Below are positions 27,673 to 39,497 of a DNA stretch of 64,000 nucleotides, piece after piece. The notes under the pieces were generated by a model that saw only the letters and a list, made by a program, of their open reading frames with translations, did not search any database and was not told the origin of the DNA. Both the position numbers and the translations under genes were made by a program. Within the stretch, counting starts at the first letter, position 1. Each line of letters starts with the position of its first letter. The stretch is from Mycolicibacter senuensis (GTDB lineage: Bacteria; Actinomycetota; Actinomycetes; Mycobacteriales; Mycobacteriaceae). Where the stretch lies: contig NZ_LQPS01000043.1 of assembly GCF_002101885.1 (NCBI RefSeq), positions 496,001-560,000 on the forward strand, written 5' to 3'.

Positions 27673-27694
27673 CGGCCGGGTGATGTCCCGGCCG
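27673..27694 (+). terminator. Hairpin terminator after the secreted protein
   Basis: CGGCCGGG (27673-27680) and CCCGGCCG (27687-27694) form an 8-bp GC stem with a TGATGT loop, starting 18 bp after the stop. No T-run follows. Confidence 0.6.
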
Positions 27695-27777
27695 TCGCGC
27701 CGTTGAGCCGGCTGTGTGTCGAACCGTAGAATCCGCCAAGCCCGGGCACCCAGGACCGGCATGGGAAGATGGGACAC

Positions 27778-28995
27778 GTGTTGCGTTGGATAACCGCCGG
27801 GGAATCGCACGGTCGCGCGCTGGTCGCCGTGGTCGAGGGCATGGTCGCGGGAGTGACTGTCACCTCGGCTGACATCTCGACCCAGCTGGCCCGCCGCCGC
27901 CTCGGCTATGGCCGTGGCGCTCGGATGAAGTTCGAGGCCGACGCGGTCACGGTGCTGTCCGGGGTACGGCACGGTGTCACCCTGGGCGGGCCGATCGCGG
28001 TTGAGATCGGCAACACCGAGTGGCCCAAGTGGGAGACGGTGATGTCCACCGATCCGGTGGACGCCGCCGTGCTCGAAAGTGAGGGCGGAGCCCGCAACGC
28101 GCCGCTGACCCGCCCCCGACCCGGCCACGCCGACTACGCCGGCATGCTCAAGTACGGTTTCGACGACGCCCGGCCGGTGCTGGAGCGGGCCAGCGCGCGC
28201 GAGACGGCCGCCCGGGTCGCGGCGGGAGCCTTCGCCCGTGCTTTTCTCGACCAGGCGCTGGGCGTGCAGGTGGTCTCCCATGTGATCTCGATCGGCGCCT
28301 CGGATCCCTACGACGGACCGGTGCCGCAGCCCGAGGACCTGGCCGCCATCGACGCCAGCCCGGTCCGTGCCTACGGCGAGCAGGCGCAGGACTCCATGAT
28401 CGCCGAGATCGAGGCGGCCAAGGCCGACGGCGACACGCTGGGCGGCGTGGTGGAAGTGGTGGTGTCGGGCCTGCCGATCGGGCTGGGGTCCTTCATCAGT
28501 GGCGACGACCGCCTGGACGGCCAACTGGCCGCGGCGATCATGGGCATCCAAGCCATCAAGGGCGTCGAGATCGGCGACGGTTTCACCACCGCCCGGCGGC
28601 GCGGCAGCGCCGCCCACGACGAGATGCACCCGGGCCCCGACGGTGTGGTGCGCTCCACCAACCGTGCCGGCGGGCTGGAGGGCGGCATGACCAACGGCCA
28701 GCCGCTGCGGGTGCGTGCGGCGATGAAGCCGATCTCCACCGTCCCGCGGGCACTGGCCACCGTCGACCTGGCCACCGGCGACGAGGCGGTCGCGATCCAT
28801 CAGCGCTCCGACGTGTGCGCCGTCCCGGCCGCGGGGGTGGTGGCCGAGGCGATGGTGGCGCTGGTGGTGGCTCGTGCGGCACTGACCAAATTCGGCGGGG
28901 ACTCGCTGACCGAAACCCGACGCAACATCGAGGCATACCGGCGTTCGGTGACCGAACGCGGGCCGGTGGGCGGCCAGGCCCGGGCATCGGGGTAG
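27778..28995 (+). CDS. aroC: Chorismate synthase
   Basis: A 405-aa FMN-requiring enzyme that converts EPSP to chorismate (named aroF in M. tuberculosis). Motifs GESHGRAL near the N-terminus, [17 protein letters not shown] and the C-terminal [13 protein letters not shown] are intact. The GTG at 27778 gives the known mycobacterial start [13 protein letters not shown] 27769 would add three residues. It heads the aroC-aroK-aroB-aroQ operon. Confidence 0.96.
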   Translation: MLRWITAGESHGRALVAVVEGMVAGVTVTSADISTQLARRRLGYGRGARMKFEADAVTVLSGVRHGVTLGGPIAVEIGNTEWPKWETVMSTDPVDAAVLESEGGARNAPLTRPRPGHADYAGMLKYGFDDARPVLERASARETAARVAAGAFARAFLDQALGVQVVSHVISIGASDPYDGPVPQPEDLAAIDASPVRAYGEQAQDSMIAEIEAAKADGDTLGGVVEVVVSGLPIGLGSFISGDDRLDGQLAAAIMGIQAIKGVEIGDGFTTARRRGSAAHDEMHPGPDGVVRSTNRAGGLEGGMTNGQPLRVRAAMKPISTVPRALATVDLATGDEAVAIHQRSDVCAVPAAGVVAEAMVALVVARAALTKFGGDSLTETRRNIEAYRRSVTERGPVGGQARASG

Positions 28996-28997
28996 CC

Positions 28998-31127
<2,130 letters not shown>

Positions 31128-31152
<25 letters not shown>

Positions 31153-31886
31153 GATGACGGGCCGCGCTCGTCGACCGCCGGGAATTCGGTGGTCGCCTCG
31201 GTGTCGGCCGGGATCTCCTCGGTGGTGAAACCCGCGGCGGGACCGCCCAACGTCGCGCCGGCATCGTCCTGGGTGGCGGGAGCGTCGGTCTGGGTGACGG
31301 GGTCGTCGGCCTGCGATGCGGCGGTGCCGGCCTGGGGTGCGGCCTCGGTCTGAACGGCGCCGGTCTGCTCGGCGGCCACCGCGGGGGCACCGACGGTGGC
31401 GAACACGTCCGTCGGGGCGGCCTCGCCCTCGGCGGCCAGGCCGTGGTGGCGGTGGGGCGCCTTCTCGTACTCCTTGTCGACGCGACGGCGTCCCAGGGTG
31501 ACGGCGGCCACCGCCGTGACGAACACCAGCAGCGCGGTGAAGGCCGCGAAACTGGTCAGCTCGTTGAAGAGCGAGCTGACGTAGAGCGCCTTGTCGACCA
31601 GCCCGATGATCCACGACACCAGGCCGCTCACCAGCCCGGCGACCAGCCCGGCACCCAGCCACGTCATGGCGAGGTCGTCGCGCCGGTCCGGGTCTGGGTT
31701 AGCGCGGGCGTCCGCGCGGCCATCGGAATAGCCCCACACCGCCACGGCGATCGCGAACAAGATCATCAGGATCAGGCTGATCAGGCCGGCCTGCGATTCG
31801 AAGGCGTTGATCAACACCCCCTGGATCATGCGGATGACGACCATCAGCGCTGCGAAGACCAACCCGCGAAGAAACCACTTGCTCAT
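31128..31886 (-). CDS. B-4DMT-type membrane protein (Rv2536-like)
   Basis: A 252-aa protein. Four membrane helices lie in the first half (about residues 5-24, 33-52, 75-98 and 110-130), with [22 protein letters not shown] joining the second and third, then a conserved [12 protein letters not shown] stretch. The second half is a disordered Ala/Thr/Glu-rich cytoplasmic tail. It matches Rv2536 in order and text as I recall, a family labelled transporter by weak similarity only. It converges on aroQ with 25 bp antisense overlap. Confidence 0.85.
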
Positions 31887-31919
31887 GGGGGCACAGCGTA
31901 GCGAGTACCGTCACACCGC

Positions 31920-33026
31920 GTGACACATTCCTCCCGTCAGGCGCGACTGAGCGCCGCAATCGGCGCGGCCGGACTGGACGCGATGCTGGTCACGGACCTG
32001 GTCAATGTGCGGTATCTGTCCGGATTCACCGGTTCGGCCGGCGCACTGCTGGTCTACGCGGATGAACGAGCGCCGATGTTGGCCACCGACGGCCGGTACC
32101 GATCCCAGGCCGCCCGCCAGGCTCCCGACCTGCAGGTGGCGATCGAGCGGGCCGGAGCGAGCTACCTGGTGGCGCAGGCCGTGGCGTGCGGCACCCGCCG
32201 ACTCGGCTTCGAGGGACACGTGGTGACCGTGGACGGGTTCGAGACGCTGTCGGGGGCGCTGAGCGAAGGCGCTGAACTGGTCCGCGCCTCGGGCGCGGTG
32301 GAGGCGCTGCGGGAGGTCAAGGACGCCGGCGAGGTGGCGCTGCTGCGGCTGGCCTGCGAGGCCGCCGACGCCGCGTTGAGTGACCTGGTGGACCGGGGCG
32401 GCCTGCGGCCCGGACGCACCGAACGCGAGGTCCGACGCCAACTGGAAGCCCTGATGCTCGACCACGGCGCCGACGCCGCGTCCTTCGAGACGATCGTGGC
32501 CACCGGGGCCAACTCGGCGGTCCCGCATCATCGCCCCACCGATGCCGTGTTGGCCGCCGGGGATTTCGTCAAGATCGACTTCGGCGCGCTGGTGGCCGGC
32601 TACCACTCCGACATGACCCGCACCTTCGTGCTGGGGCAGGCGGCCGACTGGCAGCAGGAGATCTACCAGGTGGTTGCCGAAGCCCAGCGGGCCGGCCGGG
32701 AGGCGCTGCGACCGGGCGCGGCGCTGCGCGACGTCGACGCGGCCGCGCGTGCGGTGATCGCCGAGGCCGGGTACGGCAAGACCTTCGGGCACGGCCTGGG
32801 CCACGGGGTCGGACTGCGGATTCATGAAGCGCCGGGGATCAACGCGACGGCCGACGGTACACTGCTTGCCGGTGCTGTGGTGACCGTGGAACCCGGCGTC
32901 TATCTGGCTGATCGTGGCGGCGTCCGCATCGAGGACACGCTCGTGGTCGGCGGTGACTCACCCGCATCCGCGGGGACGCACCCGGAATTGCTGACTCGGT
33001 TCCCCAAGGAACTGACCACCCTCTAG
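31920..33026 (+). CDS. pepQ: M24-family Xaa-Pro aminopeptidase/dipeptidase
   Basis: A 368-aa pita-bread fold metallopeptidase that releases residues N-terminal to proline. It has an N-terminal creatinase-like domain, then the metal ligands in [19 protein letters not shown], the [16 protein letters not shown] histidine block (about residue 285) and two late Glu (TVEPG, RIEDT). It corresponds to Rv2535c, adjacent to efp. GTG start at 31920, divergent from the membrane protein over 33 bp. Confidence 0.92.
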   Translation: MTHSSRQARLSAAIGAAGLDAMLVTDLVNVRYLSGFTGSAGALLVYADERAPMLATDGRYRSQAARQAPDLQVAIERAGASYLVAQAVACGTRRLGFEGHVVTVDGFETLSGALSEGAELVRASGAVEALREVKDAGEVALLRLACEAADAALSDLVDRGGLRPGRTEREVRRQLEALMLDHGADAASFETIVATGANSAVPHHRPTDAVLAAGDFVKIDFGALVAGYHSDMTRTFVLGQAADWQQEIYQVVAEAQRAGREALRPGAALRDVDAAARAVIAEAGYGKTFGHGLGHGVGLRIHEAPGINATADGTLLAGAVVTVEPGVYLADRGGVRIEDTLVVGGDSPASAGTHPELLTRFPKELTTL

Positions 33027-33040
33027 GAGACGTAGGAAAC

Positions 33041-33604
33041 GTGGCCTCAACCGCCGACTTCAAGAACGGACTGGTGCTGGTGATCGACGGCCAGCTCTGG
33101 CAGATCGTCGAATTCCAGCACGTCAAGCCGGGCAAGGGGCCGGCCTTCGTGCGCACCAAGCTCAAGAACGTGGTATCGGGCAAGGTGGTCGACAAGACCT
33201 ACAACGCCGGGGTGAAGGTGGAGACCGCCACCGTCGACCGCCGCGACGCCACCTACCTGTACCGCGACGGCGCCGACTTCGTGTTCATGGACAGCGCCGA
33301 CTACGAGCAGCACCCGCTGCCCGAGGCGATGGTCGGCGACTCGGCGAACTACCTGCTGGAGAGCATGCCGGTGCAGATCGCCTTCCACAACGGGGTGCCG
33401 CTGTACCTGGAGTTGCCGGTCAGCGTCGAGTTGGAGGTCACCCACACCGAGCCGGGTCTGCAGGGCGACCGCTCCAGTGCCGGGACCAAGCCGGCCACCA
33501 TGGAGACCGGCGCCCAGATCAACGTTCCGCTGTTCATCAACACCGGAGACAAGCTGAAGGTCGACACCCGCGACGGCAGCTACCTGGGACGGGTCAACTC
33601 CTGA
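33041..33604 (+). CDS. efp: Elongation factor P
   Basis: A 187-aa three-domain protein that rescues ribosomes stalled at polyproline. The KOW-like N-domain has the tip loop [13 protein letters not shown], with the Lys that is modified in many species. An OB domain with LEVTHTEPG and [11 protein letters not shown] follows. SD AGGAG precedes GTG 33041. It lies between pepQ and nusB, as in M. tuberculosis; proline-rich PE/PPE and MltG-like proteins would be natural clients. Confidence 0.97.
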   Translation: MASTADFKNGLVLVIDGQLWQIVEFQHVKPGKGPAFVRTKLKNVVSGKVVDKTYNAGVKVETATVDRRDATYLYRDGADFVFMDSADYEQHPLPEAMVGDSANYLLESMPVQIAFHNGVPLYLELPVSVELEVTHTEPGLQGDRSSAGTKPATMETGAQINVPLFINTGDKLKVDTRDGSYLGRVNS

Positions 33605-33606
33605 CC

Positions 33607-34152
33607 ATGCCCGCCGGTGGGGAGGCCAAGTCGCCGCGACCTGCGAGGTCCGTCAAGGGACGGCATCAGGCGCGCAAACGCGCGGTGGATCTACTGTTCG
33701 AGTCCGAAGCCCGCGGGCTGACTCCCGCGCAGGGCGCCGAGCTGCGGACGGCGCTGGCCAGCGAGCAGCCCGACGTGGCAGCGCTGCACCCCTACACGGT
33801 CACCGTGGCGCAGGGCGTGTCGGCCCACAGCGCGCATATCGACGACCTGATCACCTCGCACCTGCAGGGCTGGAAGTTGGAGCGGCTGCCGGCCGTCGAC
33901 CGGGCGATCCTGCGGGTGGCGATCTGGGAGTTGCTGCACGCCGAGGACGTCCCGGAGCCGGTGGCCGTCGACGAGGCGGTGAAACTGGCCAAGGAGCTGT
34001 CCACCGATGACTCGCCCGGCTTCGTCAACGGCGTGTTGGGGCAGGTGATGCTGGTGACACCGCAGCTGCGGGCGGCGTCGCAAGCCGTCCGGGAAGCGGC
34101 TGTGCCTCCCACGCCTGCCGCCACCGAGCCTGAGGCCGACTCCGGGGAGTGA
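33607..34152 (+). CDS. nusB: Transcription antitermination factor NusB
   Basis: A 181-aa all-helical protein that binds boxA RNA with NusE (S10) in rRNA antitermination. [21 protein letters not shown] is the family start, and [18 protein letters not shown] and [13 protein letters not shown] are core helices. A disordered C-terminal tail (about 35 residues) extends past the usual length. It begins 2 bp after efp, so the two are co-expressed. Confidence 0.96.
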   Translation: MPAGGEAKSPRPARSVKGRHQARKRAVDLLFESEARGLTPAQGAELRTALASEQPDVAALHPYTVTVAQGVSAHSAHIDDLITSHLQGWKLERLPAVDRAILRVAIWELLHAEDVPEPVAVDEAVKLAKELSTDDSPGFVNGVLGQVMLVTPQLRAASQAVREAAVPPTPAATEPEADSGE

Positions 34153-34158
34153 GCGGTC

Positions 34159-34437
34159 TCAGTGCCGCGGCGGGCAACTGCCCTGTGGCCCGCGCGCTAC
34201 GCACCGGACGATCTCGCCGTCGCGATCGTGCAGGCACCACAGGAAGAACGCATCGCCGATCTTGTTGACGCCCTCGAACGGGCTGGCCGTCGCCTCGCCG
34301 TCACCGATGACGACCGACTCGCCCTGCGTCGCGGCGACGCAGCCCGCGGCCGAAAGTCGTTCGCAGGCTTCGTCGGCGGTCTGCGCACCGGCCAGCGCGG
34401 CGGTGTAGGCGTCGATGTTGGCTATATCACCCACCAT
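34159..34437 (-). CDS. Small protein of unknown function
   Basis: About 92 aa from ATG 34437 (GTG 34452 is also possible). I do not recognise it. The sequence has four cysteines (DEACERL, AAGCVAA, LWCLHD, VRCVA, GSCPP region) and no signal peptide with the chosen start. It converges on nusB with 6 bp between stops and is divergent from the decarboxylase gene. A small disulfide- or metal-binding protein is conceivable. It may not be expressed. Confidence 0.5.
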   Translation of the reverse strand: MVGDIANIDAYTAALAGAQTADEACERLSAAGCVAATQGESVVIGDGEATASPFEGVNKIGDAFFLWCLHDRDGEIVRCVARGPQGSCPPRH

Positions 34438-34572
34438 TCCGACGCTACTCACCACGGCGCCGTTCTGACATGGCCTTTGGCTTCCGGATCGTAGGGCCTT
34501 CGACCCTTGCGAGCCGCGCACCGGAGGCGGCGAAAGCGCCCCGCAGGGGCGCCGAACCGGCACACTGGCCCT

Positions 34573-37335
34573 ATGAACTCACGCGGCGACAGGGGAAATC
34601 GACGGTTACGGGTCTCGGCGCTGGCGGCGGTGGCGAACCCGTCGTATTCCCGAGTGGACACCTGGAATCTGCTCGACGACGCCTGTCGGGAACTGGCCGC
34701 AGTTGACCGCGCCGGCCTGGACAGCACTCACCACGTCGCGCATGCGAAGCGCTTGATGCACCGCCTCGGTGCGTTCGAGCGGTACTGGCTGTTTCCGGGT
34801 GCGGCGCGGCTGGCGACGTTCCTCGGTTACCTCGAGGCGATGGCGACGGTGTCGCTCAGCGAGCAGGTCTCGCTGGTGGTGCGGTTGTTGTCGGACTACG
34901 GCGACCGCGCGGCGTTGTTCGATCTGGGCTCGCCGCTCTCCGACCAGGAATTGGTTGCTCAGGCCCGCCAGCAGCAGTTCTACACCGTGCTGCTGGCCGA
35001 CGACTCGCCGCAGGAGGCTCCCGAGAGTCTGGCTGAAAGTCTCCGCGCGCTGCGAAAGGCCGACGACGAGGTGCAGATCGAGCTGCTGGTGGTCTCCAGC
35101 GTCGAGGACGCCGTCACCGCGGTCGCGCTCAACGGCGAGATCCAGGCCGCGATCGTGCGGCATGATCTGCCGCTGCGGTCACATGACCGGGTGCCGCTGA
35201 TGACCACGCTGCTGGGCGTCAGCGACGACGCCGGAGTAGTCGACTCCGGCCGCGACGCCGTCGAATGCGGCGAATGGATGCGGCTGCTGCGGCCGCACAT
35301 CGACCTGTACCTGCTCACCGATGAGTCGATCGCCGCTGACACCGAGGAGGAGCCGGACATCTACGACCGGACCTTCTACCGGCTCAACGATGTCACCGAC
35401 CTGCACAGCACCGTGCTCGCCGGCATCCGGAAGCGCTACTCCACACCGTATTTCGATGCACTGCGGGCCTATGCGGCCGAGCCGGTCGGCCAGTTCCACG
35501 CGCTTCCGGTGGCTCGCGGCGCCAGTATCTTCAACTCCCGTTCGCTGCAGGACATGGGAGAGTTCTACGGCCGCAACATCTTCATGGCCGAGACCTCATC
35601 GACATCCGGCGGGCTGGATTCGCTGCTCGACCCGCACGGCACCATCCGGATCGCGATGGACAAGGCCGCAAAGACCTGGAACGCCGACAACACCTATTTC
35701 GTCACCAACGGGACCTCGACGGCCAACAAGATCGTCGGGCAGGCACTGACCCGGCCGGGCGACATCGTGCTGATCGACCGCAACTGCCACAAGTCGCATC
35801 ACTACAGCCTGGTGCTGGCCGGTGCGTACCCGATGTATCTGGACGCCTATCCGCTGGCGCCGTTCGCGATCTACGGTGCGGTGTCGCTGCAGACCATCAA
35901 GCGCGCGTTGCTGGACCTGGAGGCCGCCGGGCAACTCCACCGGGTTCGGATGATCTCACTGACCAACTGCACCTTCGACGGTGTGGTCTACAACCCGCAG
36001 CGCGTGATGGAGGAGATCCTGGCGATCAAGCCGGATATCTGCTTTCTGTGGGACGAGGCCTGGTACGCCTTCGCCACCGCCGTACCGTGGGCCCGGCAGC
36101 GCACCGCGATGGTCGCCGCCGAATCCCTGGAGGCCATGCTCCGCTCACCCGACTACGCCGAGGAATACGAGGCGTGGCGTGCCTCGATGGCCGGAGTCGA
36201 GCGCTCCCGGTGGAGCGAGCATCGGCTGCTGCCGGCACCTTCGGTGCGGGTACGGGTCTATGCAACCCACTCCACCCACAAGTCGCTGTCGGCGCTGCGG
36301 CAGGCCTCGATGATCCACGTCCGGGACCAGGACTTCAACGCCCAAGCCCGCGAATCGTTCACCGAGGCGTTTCTGACCCACACCTCCACCTCGCCGAACC
36401 AGCAGTTGTTGGCATCGTTGGACCTGGCTCGCCGACAGGTCGACATCGAAGGCTTCCACATGGTGCGGCGGGTCTACGACATGGCGCTGGTGTTTCGCCA
36501 CCGGGTCCGCAAGGACCGGTCGATCAGCAAGTGGTTCCGCATTCTCGACGAAGACGACCTGGTGCCCGCCCGGTTCCGCGAATCGACGGTCAGCTCCTAT
36601 CGCCAGGTTCGCCAGGGTGCGCTGGCGGAGTGGAACGAGGCCTGGCGATCCGACGAGTTCGTGCTGGACCCGACCCGCGTCACGCTGTACATCGGCAAGA
36701 CCGGAATGACCGGCTACGACTTCCGCGAGAAGATCTTGATGGAGCGTTTCGGCATCCAGATCAACAAGACGTCGATCAACTCCGTGCTGCTGATCTTCAC
36801 CATCGGGGTCACCTGGTCGTCCGTGCACTACCTGCTCGACGCGTTACGCCGGGTCGCCGGCGAACTGGACCACGCTTGGGACGCAGCCAGCATCGACGAC
36901 CGGGCGCTGCTACAGCGCAAGGTGGCGGAGGTCACCGAGGATCTGCCGCCGCTTCCGGACTTCAGCGAGTTCGACCACGCGTTCCGGCCCGACGGTGCAA
37001 GCGGATTCGGTGATATGAGGGCGGCGTTCTACGGCGGCTACGAGGAGTCCGATCGCGAGCACGTCCTGCTCGGTGACGCCGGCCGCCGGGTCGCCGACGG
37101 CAAGACCCTGGTGTCGACCACGTTTGTCGTGCCGTATCCGCCGGGGTTCCCGGTGCTGGTCCCCGGACAGGTGGTCTCCAAGGAGATCCTGTACTTCCTG
37201 GCCGAACTGGACGTCAAGGAGATCCACGGCTACAACCCCGACCTGGGGCTGGCGGTGTTCACCCAGGAGGCCCTGGCGCGCATGGCAAATCCGCCGCGAG
37301 CGAGCAATGCATCCCCGGCCGACACAGCGTCCTGA
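34573..37335 (+). CDS. Large Orn/Lys/Arg decarboxylase (Rv2531c-like)
   Basis: A 920-aa fold type I PLP enzyme. It has an N-terminal flavodoxin-like wing domain (about 40-260), then the PLP core with TNGTSTANKIV, the Asp in DICFLWDEAWYA, and the Schiff-base Lys in ATHSTHKSLSALRQ (about residue 575), and the C-terminal decarboxylase domain (VPYPPGFPVLVPG). It decarboxylates a basic amino acid; whether Arg, Lys or Orn is not clear. It follows nusB as Rv2531c does. ATG 34573 is preferred to a start at 34507. Confidence 0.9.
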   Translation: MNSRGDRGNRRLRVSALAAVANPSYSRVDTWNLLDDACRELAAVDRAGLDSTHHVAHAKRLMHRLGAFERYWLFPGAARLATFLGYLEAMATVSLSEQVSLVVRLLSDYGDRAALFDLGSPLSDQELVAQARQQQFYTVLLADDSPQEAPESLAESLRALRKADDEVQIELLVVSSVEDAVTAVALNGEIQAAIVRHDLPLRSHDRVPLMTTLLGVSDDAGVVDSGRDAVECGEWMRLLRPHIDLYLLTDESIAADTEEEPDIYDRTFYRLNDVTDLHSTVLAGIRKRYSTPYFDALRAYAAEPVGQFHALPVARGASIFNSRSLQDMGEFYGRNIFMAETSSTSGGLDSLLDPHGTIRIAMDKAAKTWNADNTYFVTNGTSTANKIVGQALTRPGDIVLIDRNCHKSHHYSLVLAGAYPMYLDAYPLAPFAIYGAVSLQTIKRALLDLEAAGQLHRVRMISLTNCTFDGVVYNPQRVMEEILAIKPDICFLWDEAWYAFATAVPWARQRTAMVAAESLEAMLRSPDYAEEYEAWRASMAGVERSRWSEHRLLPAPSVRVRVYATHSTHKSLSALRQASMIHVRDQDFNAQARESFTEAFLTHTSTSPNQQLLASLDLARRQVDIEGFHMVRRVYDMALVFRHRVRKDRSISKWFRILDEDDLVPARFRESTVSSYRQVRQGALAEWNEAWRSDEFVLDPTRVTLYIGKTGMTGYDFREKILMERFGIQINKTSINSVLLIFTIGVTWSSVHYLLDALRRVAGELDHAWDAASIDDRALLQRKVAEVTEDLPPLPDFSEFDHAFRPDGASGFGDMRAAFYGGYEESDREHVLLGDAGRRVADGKTLVSTTFVVPYPPGFPVLVPGQVVSKEILYFLAELDVKEIHGYNPDLGLAVFTQEALARMANPPRASNASPADTAS

Positions 37336-37365
37336 AATCCGTTTCTGCGCACGCTCGGTACCCGG

Positions 37366-38307
37366 TTACCGGCGGTGCGCCTCGTGCCAGGCGCGCAGGA
37401 TCTCACCGGCGACCCGGCCCCGGCTCGACACCGGGAAGCCGTTCTCCTTGGCCCACGCACGCAGTTCGGCATTGTCCGGCTGGGAGGGCGGCTCGAACAC
37501 CGCCGCCGCATCAGCGTCATCGCCGAGCCAGGCATGCGCGGCAGCCAGGTAGCGGTAGGTGTATTCCTGCGCCAATTTCCGCGTCTGGCAGAACACCATC
37601 GGCACGGTGGGGAAGGCGACCTGTAGTTCGGCCAGGGCATCGGCGACCTTGGCCGGGCTGGCGAAGGTGAGTGTGAAGATCTCCGAGTAGCGGTCCTCGA
37701 TGACGACGGCCGCTCTCGGCAAGGCGGAGAGCTCGGTGAGCTGGTATTTCAGTGAGCCCTTGACAAGGCTGGACGCCAAGTCCGACAGCGATTTCCGTTC
37801 CACCGCGGCAGCCAGTCGCTGTCCGGAGAAGATGCCGTAGTCGCCGCACGCCAAAGCGCCGCGAGTGGCGGTCACCGGTTTGTCGGCGAACGTGTAGGGG
37901 TAGCGCTCATGAGCGTCGACGACGATCGCCAGGTCCGCAATGCCGGCGGCGCGGGCGGCGGGGGTACGCACTCCCGGACGCGACTGCTTACGCGTCTTGG
38001 GACTCTGCCAGAACACCATCTGCCGGCCACGGGCCATGGTGTGGACAAGTTGTGACCGGTTCTCCCGGGACCGGTCGGCGACCACGTCGATGGCGGCGCC
38101 GCGGCGGCTGCAACTGCGCAGTGCGACCCGGTCGACGATCACCGGGTGATCGGGCCAATCGGCGATGTCGAGTCGGTGGCAGTACAGCCCTTTGGTGCGC
38201 GGCCACACATCCGACGTCGCGAATATCAGCCCGCCGCCCAGCGGCAGCCGGATCAGATAGGGCAGTCGGGAATCCGGATCGGGGTTGGTGGCGATGAGCA
38301 ACTCCAC
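37366..38307 (-). CDS. ERCC4-type nuclease domain protein with Lsr2-like C-terminus
   Basis: About 313 aa from GTG 38307. Residues about 1-125 form an N-terminal region without a recognised motif. About 130-265 is an ERCC4/XPF-like nuclease: VDAHERYPY, CGDYGIF and the signature VERKSLSDL (GDx-n-ERKxxxD). The last 35 residues (ELRAWAKENGFPVSSRGRVAGEIL) match the DNA-binding tail of Lsr2, with its RGR motif that grips the minor groove of AT-rich DNA. It may cut or unwind AT-rich or branched DNA. Convergent with the decarboxylase; divergent from the GntR operon. Confidence 0.8.
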   Translation of the reverse strand: MELLIATNPDPDSRLPYLIRLPLGGGLIFATSDVWPRTKGLYCHRLDIADWPDHPVIVDRVALRSCSRRGAAIDVVADRSRENRSQLVHTMARGRQMVFWQSPKTRKQSRPGVRTPAARAAGIADLAIVVDAHERYPYTFADKPVTATRGALACGDYGIFSGQRLAAAVERKSLSDLASSLVKGSLKYQLTELSALPRAAVVIEDRYSEIFTLTFASPAKVADALAELQVAFPTVPMVFCQTRKLAQEYTYRYLAAAHAWLGDDADAAAVFEPPSQPDNAELRAWAKENGFPVSSRGRVAGEILRAWHEAHRR

Positions 38308-38435
38308 AACCGATGAGGTTAGCGGCCGGTTTCCCTCACCGCGATTGTTTCCCGGGCCGTCGGTGCCGCTGCGGCGCAATGGCGCCCCTGCGACCGGTTT
38401 CCGCTGGCAGCCGGGCGCCGCCGGGTGGCGCAATG

Positions 38436-38451
38436 GACCAAACCGCTGGTC
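38436..38451. promoter_or_regulatory. Candidate operator upstream of the GntR-led operon
   Basis: GACCA (38436-38440) and TGGTC (38447-38451) form an inverted repeat with a 6-base spacer, 55 bp before the GntR ATG. TGGTC/GACCA half sites recall operators of HutC-type GntR regulators, which are usually closer together. The site lies in the 198-bp gap between this operon and the divergent nuclease gene. Confidence 0.35.
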
Positions 38452-38505
38452 AGCAGAGGTTCGCGGCGCTGTCATCCGGCGCCGGTGGACCCTTAGCGTG
38501 TCTGC

Positions 38506-39249
38506 ATGGCCGAAGCCCGTATCGCGCTACAACCGATCCGCCGCGCGGACCGGGCGCGACAGGTCGCCGACGTACTGCGCCACCAGATCCACGCCGGCGG
38601 CTACGCCGACGGGCTGCCCGGCGAGACGGAACTGGCCGACGAATTCGTGGTTTCCCGCAACATCATTCGCGAGGCTCTGGGCGCACTGAAGGCCGAGGGA
38701 CTGATCAGCCGGGGACCGCGAACCGGCACCCGGGTGGCGCAGCACAAATACGACCACCGGCTGGACCTCCTGCTCGGTCTGCAGGAGACCTTCGACGGCC
38801 ACGGCCGGGTGCGCAACGACGTGCGGGTGGCGACGGTTGTCGGTGCCCCGCCGTCGATCGCCCGACGATTGTTGCTCGACGCCGGCGCACCGCTGGTGTT
38901 CATTGAACGGCTGCGATACCTCGGTGACGTGCCGCTGAGCCTGGATCAGACTTATCTGCCAGCCGATATCGGCGACGCCGTGCTGGCCCATCCGCTGGAG
39001 GACAGCGACCTGTTCCCGCTGATCGAGCAGATCAGCGGGCAGCGACTCGGCGATGCCACGCTGGCGCTTGAGGCCATTCCGGCGGATCCGCACTCGGCGG
39101 CCATTCTGCAGCTGGCCGACGGTGCGGCCCTGCTGATGCTGGAGCGGCTCACCAGCTTTGAGGACGGCAGGCCGGTCGACCTCGAATACATCCGGATGCG
39201 CGGTGACCGGGTCACCATGCGCGGAAGTCTGACAAGGAGCAATCCATGA
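38506..39249 (+). CDS. GntR-family regulator with UTRA domain
   Basis: A 247-aa HutC-type regulator. It has a winged helix (about 15-80: LRHQIHAGGYADGLPGETELADEFVVSRNIIREALGAL in two helices) and a UTRA effector domain (about 100-240, VFIERLRYLGDVPLSLDQTYLP). It is the first gene of the operon and overlaps the ferredoxin gene by 4 bp, so it is probably autoregulated with the transporter and redox genes it controls. UTRA domains bind small organic ligands. Confidence 0.9.
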   Translation: MAEARIALQPIRRADRARQVADVLRHQIHAGGYADGLPGETELADEFVVSRNIIREALGALKAEGLISRGPRTGTRVAQHKYDHRLDLLLGLQETFDGHGRVRNDVRVATVVGAPPSIARRLLLDAGAPLVFIERLRYLGDVPLSLDQTYLPADIGDAVLAHPLEDSDLFPLIEQISGQRLGDATLALEAIPADPHSAAILQLADGAALLMLERLTSFEDGRPVDLEYIRMRGDRVTMRGSLTRSNP

Positions 39250-39473
39250 CGCTGGTCAACAGCCGTTCCGACGTCCCGGTGACCATCGACGAATCGCTGT
39301 GCATCACCGGGTGCACGCTGTGCGTCGACATCTGCCCGCTGGATTCGCTGGCGATCAACCCGGACAACGGTAAGGCCTTCATGCACGTCGACGAGTGCTG
39401 GTATTGCGGGCCGTGTGCGGCGCGCTGCCCGACCGGTGCGGTCACCGTCAACATGCCCTATCTGCTTCGCTGA
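39246..39473 (+). CDS. Two-cluster 4Fe-4S ferredoxin, AprB-like
   Basis: A 75-aa protein with eight cysteines in two sets: CITGCTLCVDICP (CxxxCxxCxxxCP) and CWYCGPCAARCP (CxxCxxCxxxCP). This fits two [4Fe-4S] clusters. Adenylylsulfate reductase beta subunits have the same kind of core but carry a long C-terminal tail that is missing here. With an AprA-like flavoprotein three genes further on in the same operon, it is the probable electron partner. It overlaps the regulator gene by 4 bp. Confidence 0.88.
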   Translation: MTLVNSRSDVPVTIDESLCITGCTLCVDICPLDSLAINPDNGKAFMHVDECWYCGPCAARCPTGAVTVNMPYLLR

Positions 39474-39497
39474 ACCTAGTGACCGCCAAGGTGTTTC

